NCBI RefSeq assembly: GCF_016107525.1
Contig: NZ_JABASR010000014.1
Span: 1-64,000, forward strand
Reading direction: 5' to 3'
From: Psychrobacter aquimaris
GTDB taxonomy: Bacteria > Pseudomonadota > Gammaproteobacteria > Pseudomonadales > Moraxellaceae
Length of the DNA stretch: 64,000 bases
Shown: in pieces, positions 57,425 through 64,000 of the stretch
Numbering within the stretch: position 1 is the stretch's first letter
Layout of the letters: every line of letters starts with the position of its first letter
The notes under the pieces: model-generated
What the model saw: only the letters and a program-made list of their open reading frames with translations
The model's database searches: none
What the model was told of the DNA's origin: nothing
Made by a program: the position numbers and the translations under genes

Positions 57425-59041
57425 TTAAATCTCAGTAGCACTTGAATCATTATCAACGTTTAAATCATCTAAAGGTGTCTCATCAATACCGTGATTCACA
57501 TCAGCCATAGCTAATGGAAAGCCGCGTTGCTCAGCGAGTGTGCGCGCGACTTCATCAATTGCCACGCTATCGTGTTTTGTCAAATACGCCCACTCATGAG
57601 CATAACGATTGCGATTGGCTGGCGTGTCATGATCAATTAAGCCAAGTTCAGTCAATTCATCAACGATTTGATCGGCAGCAATCAAGGTCGATGAGGCTTT
57701 GACGTTTTCTGCACGTGCATAGCGAATATTAGAGTACAAGCTCACATCAGCCACTCGCAGCGTATCGTCTTGACCGGGTATTTGCTGCCCACCATATAGC
57801 GCGTTACCGACCGTACGTGCGCTATGGAAAGTCGGTACAAACTCAGCCACATAATCAATCGCTTGCTGACTACGTGCTTGTAACGGTGCTTTATCCCAGC
57901 CATCTTCGATGTAGTGTACATACTGCGGCGGCAATTTAGGTTGGGCACTGTTTTTGCTCGAGGCGACCAAGCCATCATCGAATAGCGTGATAAATTTACT
58001 CATGCCATGTATTTGAAAGTAACCACCGGGATAAGGCGTGAGTTGTGCCATGCCTTCTGGCGTACCACGACTGCCATAAACGATAATCTCTGGTATCTGT
58101 CCGCCAGTATCATCCCAGTGGGTGATATAAGAAGATTTAAACTCGACCATACGCGTGACTTTTACCCCAACCATGTCGTCGATGACGCCAGTACGAAAAC
58201 CGCAAGCGTTGATTAGGTAATCCACTTCGATAGATTCAGTTGTATTTTTGGTCTCAGATTCGGTTGCAAGCTTAGTTTTAGAGCTGGCAGCTTGCTGATA
58301 ATCAATACGCCATTTAGTGACGTGGTGGTCAGCGTTTGAGCAATTCTCACAATCGACCGGCATGACTTGCTTAACCTGCGTATCTGTAAAGACGTGAGCA
58401 TGCTCATAATCTGCTAATGCTAATTGCGCAGAGGCTGCCAAGCGAAAAATATTCCAGCCATATTCTTGCACGACAATCAGTGGAAACTTGACTTTATTTA
58501 AGTCTAAATACTTAGCGACTGGTATCAACCATTCATCAACCGACTGCGGCACGGTGACTTGCTCACGTTCAGACAGCGCAATGAGTTGCTCATGACTATA
58601 AAGCTGATAGTAGTTTTCAGGTTCGCCCAACACTTTGTTATTGGCATCTTCGGCGATAAGCTTACGATACGCATCGGTCAAGATATCAAGACGTGGTAGC
58701 AAGTCTTCTGGCAAGCCCTCATCGCGGGTTGGCACGGCAAATACCGTCGGGCGAACATCGATGGTATAAGGATAAAGGCGCAGTATATCGATACATTGTT
58801 TGAGGAGAGCCACACAATCTTCATCAGGAATTTCGCGGTATAGATTGCCGCCAGCATGCAAGTGGCACATCGGTGGGCCATCAATCAGCGATTTGTTTTT
58901 TTCAAATACATAAGTTTCAAGCCCCAATGCCGCAAGGCGAATAGCAATGGTTGCGCCTGCCGTACCACCACCAAGAATACCGACGCGTTTGGCAGAGTGC
59001 GCTTGGTTTTTCACTGGGTTTTTAATGAAAGAGTGAGTCAT
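57425..59041 (-). CDS. FAD-dependent oxidoreductase
   Basis: 538-residue cytosolic or membrane-associated flavoprotein. The dinucleotide-binding motif VGILGGGTAGATIAIRLAAL is at about 21-40, followed by the acidic end LETYVFEKN. Later features are VDYLINACGFRTGV and GMAQLTPYPGGYFQIHG, which suggest an FAD-dependent dehydrogenase of the DAO or Mqo-like fold. The substrate cannot be told from sequence. The last ~40 residues are acidic. AAGGA upstream supports the start. Confidence 0.8.
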   Translation of the reverse strand: MTHSFIKNPVKNQAHSAKRVGILGGGTAGATIAIRLAALGLETYVFEKNKSLIDGPPMCHLHAGGNLYREIPDEDCVALLKQCIDILRLYPYTIDVRPTVFAVPTRDEGLPEDLLPRLDILTDAYRKLIAEDANNKVLGEPENYYQLYSHEQLIALSEREQVTVPQSVDEWLIPVAKYLDLNKVKFPLIVVQEYGWNIFRLAASAQLALADYEHAHVFTDTQVKQVMPVDCENCSNADHHVTKWRIDYQQAASSKTKLATESETKNTTESIEVDYLINACGFRTGVIDDMVGVKVTRMVEFKSSYITHWDDTGGQIPEIIVYGSRGTPEGMAQLTPYPGGYFQIHGMSKFITLFDDGLVASSKNSAQPKLPPQYVHYIEDGWDKAPLQARSQQAIDYVAEFVPTFHSARTVGNALYGGQQIPGQDDTLRVADVSLYSNIRYARAENVKASSTLIAADQIVDELTELGLIDHDTPANRNRYAHEWAYLTKHDSVAIDEVARTLAEQRGFPLAMADVNHGIDETPLDDLNVDNDSSATEI

Positions 59042-59539
59042 TGTCGTTGTTATATCCTTAATAGCATTTACAGCAGGTCATGCTCGGTGTATTTGTTAAA
59101 TGTTTTATTCTAAAAATCTAATTTTAAAAATTTTGTTCTAATGGATCTTGTTCTAAGCCGTTTATAACTATTGATATGCGTGCAAAGTGCATCAAGTTCA
59201 ATATGTATATGAAGCCGCAACGGTCATATTTGTCATTGTGTAGTAATTCTTAATATCTATAGGGGTATTCTACGAAAAATGATAACTAATATGATGGCAA
59301 ATACGTAAGTAGATACGTGAGTTTTGTCAATGGATGGCTATGGCGCTTGATAGCAGTAACTGTGCCAATTTATCCAATTTGTAAATTTATAGATGGATAG
59401 AAACGACTGCGCTGTTGCATATGCTATATTAAAACTGCTTGAAGTCAGTGCTGTGTTTTTTTGCCGCTTAAATCGTCAAACGATGAAAAAAATCTAAATA
59501 GAAATTTATGATGACAATCACAATGACAAGGAAGTTATT
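59042..59539. other. Divergent intergenic region, no gene seen
   Basis: About 500 AT-rich bases with the promoters of the FAD oxidoreductase and lipoprotein genes. Nothing else recognised. Confidence 0.4.
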
Positions 59540-59974
59540 ATGAAACGTATGCTTATGTTATCGGCTCTCACCGGTGTTTTGGCGCTTACTGGTTGTTCAA
59601 CACTAAATAATATGGTCGGTAAGGATGATTCTGGCATGCATGATGTGCAAGCCACCAATAAAAACACCGCACCCGTCGCAAGTAAAAACGGCATGTTAGT
59701 CGATGCTAGCAATCACATGACCTTATATACCTTTGACAAAGACGCGATGAATAAATCAGAGTGCGGTAGCGCCTGTCTGCTCGTTTGGCCAGCATTTATG
59801 GCACCGAGTAATGCCAAAGCATCAGGGCAGTTTGCGGCGTTCCAACGCGAAGATGGCAAGTATCAATGGGCGATGAATGGCAAGCCTTTATATTTCTATG
59901 CCAATGATACAAAGGTGGGCGATAAAGATGGCGACAATAAACTTGGCGTTTGGCATATCGTCAAAATCAAGTAA
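59540..59974 (+). CDS. Secreted-repeat lipoprotein (COG4315 / Lipoprotein_15)
   Basis: 144-residue lipoprotein, lipobox LALTGC19. The mature part carries two COG4315-type repeats: LVDASNHMTLYTFDKDAM with ECGSACLLVWPAFM, then YQWAMNGKPLYFYANDTKVGD ending GVWHIVKIK. Function of the family is unknown. AAGGAAG lies before the ATG and a terminator follows. Confidence 0.88.
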   Translation: MKRMLMLSALTGVLALTGCSTLNNMVGKDDSGMHDVQATNKNTAPVASKNGMLVDASNHMTLYTFDKDAMNKSECGSACLLVWPAFMAPSNAKASGQFAAFQREDGKYQWAMNGKPLYFYANDTKVGDKDGDNKLGVWHIVKIK

Positions 59975-60014
59975 AGCAACCCTATTATGTAGTGAAGTTA
60001 AAGACGATTAGCAT

Positions 60015-60047
60015 CAAAAAAGCAGCCATTGTAATGGCTGCTTTTTT
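60015..60047. terminator. Terminator between lipoprotein and acetyltransferase genes
   Basis: Arms GCAGCCATT/AATGGCTGC with A- and T-runs. A near-identical hairpin lies at 61328-61359. Confidence 0.9.
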
Positions 60048-60087
60048 ATTGGCTTGAGCGAATGGTTAGACTAGTAAAATAAAGCTA

Positions 60088-61176
60088 TCAAACTTCTGCC
60101 AAGGCTTCCGCTTGCTCAGTCTCCAAGATGCCTTCTTTCGCAGGCTCTTTTCTATATAGAGGGAAAAAGTCTGAGCGTAAATCATTTTCAGTAAACCAGC
60201 TATCGGCGACTAACGCTGCGTATTTTGTTGGATTTACGACGAGTCTATAAGTCTTGAATAATAACTCTTGTGAGCTAAACCCTTTTTTATACTCGTATAA
60301 AGAATCTAGATTGGAGCCTACACCGCCACCAAGGTGTAGCAATTTATAATGATTGGTTCTGCCCCAATCACGAGCCACATGAGTAATGAGTTTGGAAGGT
60401 TGTAGATGTGTATAGGCGTTGAGCGTGCCTCCAAGATGGAACTGCATAATGCCCGATTCTTTGCAGATCGTGTAGATAGATGAACCAATGGCTTTATTAT
60501 CTTGATAGGCAGTTATCAGTAGTATTCTGTCTTGCAGATTTTCGAGCAAATTAAAAAAATAATCATCATCAAAAAAGTAGTACTGGTCGGCCTTCACATG
60601 CGCCATCGTTTCTTTATAAATGTTAGAAAAGACCACCGCACTTTCTCTGGTTAAACGCTCAATTTTTGTCACGACATCCATTTTTAAGGCTTTTTTGATA
60701 CCTCTGCGATGACGATTCTGAGTCTCACTCCAGTGCTCTTCTTCAGATTTACTCAAGTCAGACATCAATGTCAATCCATGAGTGAGTGCTTTGCCGACCG
60801 TTGGCAGCCACTCTTTATTGATGATTGGATGCAATCGCATAAATAAAGACACGCAACCTTTTGCCAAGAGAAAGGCTTTTACTTCTGCCAATATTATGTC
60901 CAACTCAGCATCAGTTAGAGACTTATCCATCACAGGACCGCCGTAACCATAAGTGGACGTGGCATCCCAATGCTCTGAATCAATTTCCCGTATGATGATA
61001 GGCAAGAAGATCTTTTTATTGTTGTAAGTGGCAATCACACCTTGAGGAGTTCCTTTATCTACAATAGCTGATGCAGCAATCCAACCAGATAAATGATAAA
61101 TATCAAAGTGGTAGTCGGCGATATCTTGATCCCATTCGGTATTTATCTCGGTAAAGTCTACCTGTACTGTATTCAT
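60088..61176 (-). CDS. GNAT/FemAB-like acyltransferase (BioF2-like)
   Basis: 362-residue protein of the GNAT superfamily, in the double-domain FemAB or BioF2-like group. Recognisable stretches are TYGYGGPVMDKSLTDAEL, HRRGIKKALKMDVVTK, YYFFDDDYFFNLLENL, KAIGSSIYTICKESGIMQFHLGGT, and GGGVGSNLDSLYEYKKGFS. Such proteins add amino acids or acyl groups to cell-wall or polysaccharide precursors; the substrate is unknown. GGGAG lies 8 bases before the ATG and an inverted repeat sits just upstream. Confidence 0.8.
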   Translation of the reverse strand: MNTVQVDFTEINTEWDQDIADYHFDIYHLSGWIAASAIVDKGTPQGVIATYNNKKIFLPIIIREIDSEHWDATSTYGYGGPVMDKSLTDAELDIILAEVKAFLLAKGCVSLFMRLHPIINKEWLPTVGKALTHGLTLMSDLSKSEEEHWSETQNRHRRGIKKALKMDVVTKIERLTRESAVVFSNIYKETMAHVKADQYYFFDDDYFFNLLENLQDRILLITAYQDNKAIGSSIYTICKESGIMQFHLGGTLNAYTHLQPSKLITHVARDWGRTNHYKLLHLGGGVGSNLDSLYEYKKGFSSQELLFKTYRLVVNPTKYAALVADSWFTENDLRSDFFPLYRKEPAKEGILETEQAEALAEV

Positions 61177-61200
61177 CTTTCTGCTCCCTCAGCGCTATGT

Positions 61201-61234
61201 GTTATATTCGTAAATCCGTATATATGAATATAAC
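61201..61234. promoter_or_regulatory. Inverted repeat upstream of the acyltransferase gene
   Basis: Perfect 9-bp arms GTTATATTC/GAATATAAC, 16 bases apart, starting 25 bases upstream of the ATG. Position suits an operator. Confidence 0.4.
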
Positions 61235-61327
61235 AATAAAACTTGAGGTTAACAAGCAAATGGAACGTATTTATGCGATTTATTAAATATATGCCAACAA
61301 CAATAAAGGAGTGGCTGCAATATCGTC

Positions 61328-61359
61328 AAAAAAGCAGCCATTTGGTGGCTGCTTTTTTT
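61328..61359 (-). terminator. Terminator after the yceI-like gene
   Basis: Arms AAAAAAGCAGCCA/TGGCTGCTTTTTT with a 5-base loop. It lies about 52 bases past the yceI-like stop on the minus strand and closely resembles the hairpin at 60015-60047. Confidence 0.88.
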
Positions 61360-61410
61360 AAATGTTTGGAGGGGGTAGGCTTTTTTTCTGCTGCTAAAAT
61401 CAGCGCTATT

Positions 61411-62028
61411 TTATTTTTTTGTCGTATTGACTTTTTTCTCTACCAGTTCACCATCGATTTGGATAGGGACATTGGTGGTGATACCATCCGCGAAAGCAGT
61501 CATACCATAGGCTGCGCGATCGATATTACCCGTTGCGCGGAAACCGATAACAGGCTCTTTGGTAAGAGGGCTGTTAGCGATTTTATTTAAAGTCACATCT
61601 AGCGTTAGTGGTTTGGTCTGACCCAGCATAGTAAAGTCACCTGTGACCTTGGCTTGTTGCGGATTTATAAATTTCACGTTGGTTGATTTAAAGCTCATGG
61701 TTGGATATTTGGCGACGTTAAAAAATTCAGCCTTTCTTAAATGCTCATCACGTGCATCCCAATTGGTATCGATACTATCAGTTGCGATGGTGAAATTCAT
61801 ATTGGTTTTACTGGGTGCTTTGACATCATAATTTACGACCCCTTTGACGTCATTAAAATGACCCATTGTGGTCGAAAACCCTAGATGATTGACAGAAAAC
61901 CCAACACGAGTGTGCGAGTTATCTAATTGCCATTGGCTAGGTAAAGCCGCACTTGCAACAGTAGTGAGTGCCAGTGCTGAGCTGATAAGAAGTGCTTTTG
62001 CGCTATTTTTCATAACAGTATTCATCAT
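61411..62028 (-). CDS. YceI-family periplasmic protein
   Basis: Exported lipocalin-like protein, about 205 residues, of a family that binds polyisoprenoid or similar lipids. The signal peptide (about 1-28) ends VASAA. Hallmarks are WQLDNSHTRVGFSVNHLGFSTTMGHF (in pieces), NWDARDEHLRKAEFFNVAKYPTM and GDFTMLGQTKPLTLDVTL. I start at ATG 62028 because AAGGA lies 8-9 bases upstream; the frame extends 60 bases further. Confidence 0.93.
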   Translation of the reverse strand: MMNTVMKNSAKALLISSALALTTVASAALPSQWQLDNSHTRVGFSVNHLGFSTTMGHFNDVKGVVNYDVKAPSKTNMNFTIATDSIDTNWDARDEHLRKAEFFNVAKYPTMSFKSTNVKFINPQQAKVTGDFTMLGQTKPLTLDVTLNKIANSPLTKEPVIGFRATGNIDRAAYGMTAFADGITTNVPIQIDGELVEKKVNTTKK

Positions 62029-62499
62029 GATATTGTCCTTATTGAATTGAATGTTCGTTAATAGTGGATGCTTGATTAATGAGGCCAAGTAGAACGGTAT
62101 CCATCATCATTTATAGATGATGAATATTAAAAATTAACTATTAAATTAATCTAAAGTAAATATATCTATTGATTATTTTAACTAACTTAATATTATACTA
62201 ATATCATGTGTGTGTCTCAACAGAATAGAGGTTTTGGTGACAACTTATCACATATATCACTCACAACTGCTGCTTGCGTCGAGTGATAAAAACCGTTAAA
62301 ATCGCGGTTTGATTTTCCCGCTGGGGAAAGGCTAAGTGAGCAGAGGAGTGGTGTTGGGTGCTGGAATAAGCCAGTGACGCAGCTGCCATACTTATAAATG
62401 TCCTTAGTGCCTCAGTTACGTATGTCATGACTGGTTTGACACATCGTCTAAGATGGTGTTCAAGAGCGTCATATATACATCGGACATAGAGAGTTTATT
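62029..62499. other. Divergent intergenic region yceI-like/L31B
   Basis: About 470 bases holding both promoters. It has an AT-rich half and a more GC-rich stretch at about 62330-62400 directly before the L31 gene leader. No gene seen and no clear Zur-type palindrome. Confidence 0.4.
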
Positions 62500-62778
62500 A
62501 TGCGTAAAGATATCCATCCTAATTACCAAGAAGTTTTATTCCATGACACTAACGCTGACGTGTTTTTCTTAACTCGTTCAACGGTTAAGACTAAAGCGAC
62601 TCGTGAATATGAAGGTACAGAATATCCATACTACCCACTTGATATTTCAAGTGCGTCGCATCCATTCTATACTGGCGAGCAGCGTAAAACTTCTACTGAA
62701 GGCCGTGTTGCTAGCTTCAACAAACGCTTTGCTGCGTTTGGTGGCCGTAACAAGAAAGCTGCTGATTCTGCTGAATAA
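62500..62778 (+). CDS. rpmE2: 50S ribosomal protein L31 type B
   Basis: 92-residue L31 paralogue. It starts [20 protein letters not shown], has [16 protein letters not shown], and lacks the CxxC pairs of the zinc-binding type A. In other bacteria the type B form replaces the zinc form under zinc limitation, often under Zur control; no Zur box is evident here. AGAGAG lies before the ATG and a terminator follows. Confidence 0.96.
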   Translation: MRKDIHPNYQEVLFHDTNADVFFLTRSTVKTKATREYEGTEYPYYPLDISSASHPFYTGEQRKTSTEGRVASFNKRFAAFGGRNKKAADSAE

Positions 62779-62815
62779 TTTACCCTTATGGTGTAAATGT
62801 ATTTCGCTAAGCAAT

Positions 62816-62848
62816 AAAAAACCGCTGAGTAATCAGCGGTTTTTTTTG
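62816..62848. terminator. Terminator after rpmE2
   Basis: Arms AAAAACCGCTGA/TCAGCGGTTTTT with a 4-base loop and a long T-run. Confidence 0.92.
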
Positions 62849-62902
62849 TTTAAATTTTAGAAGTAGGACAAGTGCCTGTGCTAAACAATTTCCCTCACTA
62901 GG

Positions 62903-63745
62903 CTAATCGGTAAACGATGCAGTGGGCGCATCTAACAACTGTATAATCAACTCCGATAATTGCTGCGCCCAATAACCATACATGAGGCTACTGGGGTGGA
63001 AACCGTCACTGGCAAACATCACCTTGATATCGATTGGTGTACCATTAGCATGCTCTTCTATCATCCGTGGAAAATCAGTTGCCATATAAGTGACACGGTC
63101 ATCAGCCGCACATACTTGTTGCAATATTTTATCAAGGATAGAGGCTTTAGCACCAACAAAGTTATTCAATGGTGCAGGTATCGCAGGCATTTGTGCCATC
63201 GGTGGTAAGCTTAAAAAAATCAGCTCTTGTACACCAAATTTACGCTGAGCGATAGCGATAATGTCCTCAATTTGCTGTTGCCATTTATCCACAGAGACTT
63301 TGGATGTGGTGTCGTTAACGCCGACACTTAGCACCATCATATCAACAGGCTGGCTAGGCGCGGGTAGGACATAAAGCCTACGCAAGATATCAAAGCTGGT
63401 ATGCCCCGTTGTCGCTTGCAATGACCAGTTCAGTGTATCAAACTGGTTTTGGATAGCAGACTGCTGCGTCAAAACAGGAATTAAGTTACCGACAAGAGCC
63501 TCTTGCTGCGTCTCACTACCGACGCCAGCCGCCGCCGAGTCTCCAACAATCATTAGATTTAATGTCTGCTTGCGCGCATCTTTTGGCGACTCAAGCACGT
63601 TACTTAATTGAACTTGCCCATGCCTTTCTCCATTGGGTTCAGGTAGACGTACCGTATCACGCTTAATTTTGCGACCTTGATAAAGATATACAGGGGCAAG
63701 CAGTACATCTCTTGCCACTGAGGCTATTTTATAGGTATTTACCAT
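62903..63745 (-). CDS. SGNH/GDSL hydrolase
   Basis: Esterase or acyl hydrolase of the SGNH superfamily, 280 residues. The nucleophile is the Ser in IVGDSAAAGVG (about residues 66-76), the block III motif is VLSVGVNDTT, and the catalytic Asp/His pair lies in SDGFHPS near the end. About 60 residues precede the domain, with no clear signal peptide. Its ATG overlaps the nadV stop (the sequence ATGGTAA), so the two are translationally coupled. Confidence 0.88.
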   Translation of the reverse strand: MVNTYKIASVARDVLLAPVYLYQGRKIKRDTVRLPEPNGERHGQVQLSNVLESPKDARKQTLNLMIVGDSAAAGVGSETQQEALVGNLIPVLTQQSAIQNQFDTLNWSLQATTGHTSFDILRRLYVLPAPSQPVDMMVLSVGVNDTTSKVSVDKWQQQIEDIIAIAQRKFGVQELIFLSLPPMAQMPAIPAPLNNFVGAKASILDKILQQVCAADDRVTYMATDFPRMIEEHANGTPIDIKVMFASDGFHPSSLMYGYWAQQLSELIIQLLDAPTASFTD

Positions 63746-64000
63746 CCTGCACGCTCCCGAATCGTGGTGAGATTGTCTTCAATTAATAATTTACCATCCA
63801 CATAAATATCACGCAGTAAGTTGTCTGTGTCTGCAGATAGATCTTCAGCCTTGATGGTTTTTAGCTGTCCATTGTTGTTTTTAACCAAAGCCAAACGTCC
63901 TTTCTTTGAGCGTTTTGAGCGGCTGGTAATAGGGTCTTTATAGATGTCTTTCCATATGCCATTGATAGAGATAGCACTGGCTTTCATTGCCCAGCTCATG
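63739..64000 (-). CDS. nadV: Nicotinamide phosphoribosyltransferase (NadV/NAMPT-like), truncated at window edge
   Basis: The C-terminal ~87 residues of an NMN-forming phosphoribosyltransferase of NAD salvage. The stretch AMKASAISINGIWKDIYKDP followed by SKRSKKGRLALV matches the C-terminus of NAMPT (KDP...KRSKKGRL) closely, as does the ending LTTIRERAGW. The frame runs off the right edge; the methionine at 63999 is internal. The SGNH gene overlaps its last codons and is probably part of the same operon. Confidence 0.85.
   Translation of the reverse strand, partial: MSWAMKASAISINGIWKDIYKDPITSRSKRSKKGRLALVKNNNGQLKTIKAEDLSADTDNLLRDIYVDGKLLIEDNLTTIRERAGW

Noticed and set aside
61243-61590. 115-codon plus-strand frame
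   Set aside because: Overlaps a terminator and the well-supported yceI-like gene on the other strand.

Overview
The window reads as chromosomal DNA of a Moraxellaceae gammaproteobacterium, most likely Psychrobacter. The inference rests on moderate-to-low GC, the gene set and local gene order (cmoA/cmoB, tig-clpP-clpX, fadBA, argS followed by a SPOR-domain gene, type-B L31, NAMPT-type nadV), and on protein sequences that look like that genus. No rRNA, tRNA, CRISPR array, prophage or intact insertion sequence was recognised. Both ends cut a gene: a TRAP permease on the left and nadV on the right.

Layout. 1-8.7 kb is mostly transport: a TRAP large permease, a 5'-nucleotidase plus an active-type rhomboid, a two-gene sodium:solute symporter operon, a 1.1 kb gene-free divergent region and an AGCS alanine/glycine symporter. 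8.8-19.8 kb holds ETF-ubiquinone oxidoreductase, a DUF1285 protein, murI, a DUF4062-like protein, an MltB-type transglycosylase, tpm, msrA and cmoA. 19.9-22.3 kb is an AT-rich, foreign-looking gene for a 795-residue zinc-ribbon plus PD-(D/E)XK nuclease-like protein, which separates cmoA from cmoB. 22.5-32.2 kb continues with cmoB, argS, a SPOR protein, an orphan PTS EIIC-like permease, a TsdA-type dihaem cytochrome and an SDR. 32.4-45.6 kb is housekeeping: tig, clpP, clpX, rdgB, sodB, ispA and fadBA, interrupted by an AT-rich DUF4145 gene. 45.8-64 kb has a rhomboid-fold protein lacking all catalytic residues, isochorismatase-like and HD hydrolases, psd, dtd, phoB-phoR with a clear Pho box, an M23 peptidase, a DnaQ-like exonuclease, a frameshifted alpha/beta hydrolase, a LOG protein, an FAD oxidoreductase, YceI, L31 type B, an SGNH hydrolase and nadV.

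How genes work together. tig-clpP-clpX is the classic protein quality-control cluster. fadB and fadA form the beta-oxidation complex and would feed electrons to ETF-QO. CmoA and CmoB act in sequence on tRNA wobble uridine. phoB and phoR form a two-component phosphate response with an autoregulatory Pho box.

Most worth a second look: (1) the 795-residue nuclease-like gene between cmoA and cmoB, a candidate stand-alone defence gene; (2) the rhomboid pseudoprotease; (3) a PhoR with no N-terminal membrane segments; (4) three kinds of perfect short tandem repeat (7 bp x6, 15 bp x8, 10 bp x5), the last inside a TA-flanked MITE-like element present in two copies; (5) several strong inverted repeats upstream of genes; (6) the frameshifted hydrolase with its catalytic triad split between two frames. 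All family assignments come from reading motifs, not from database searches.
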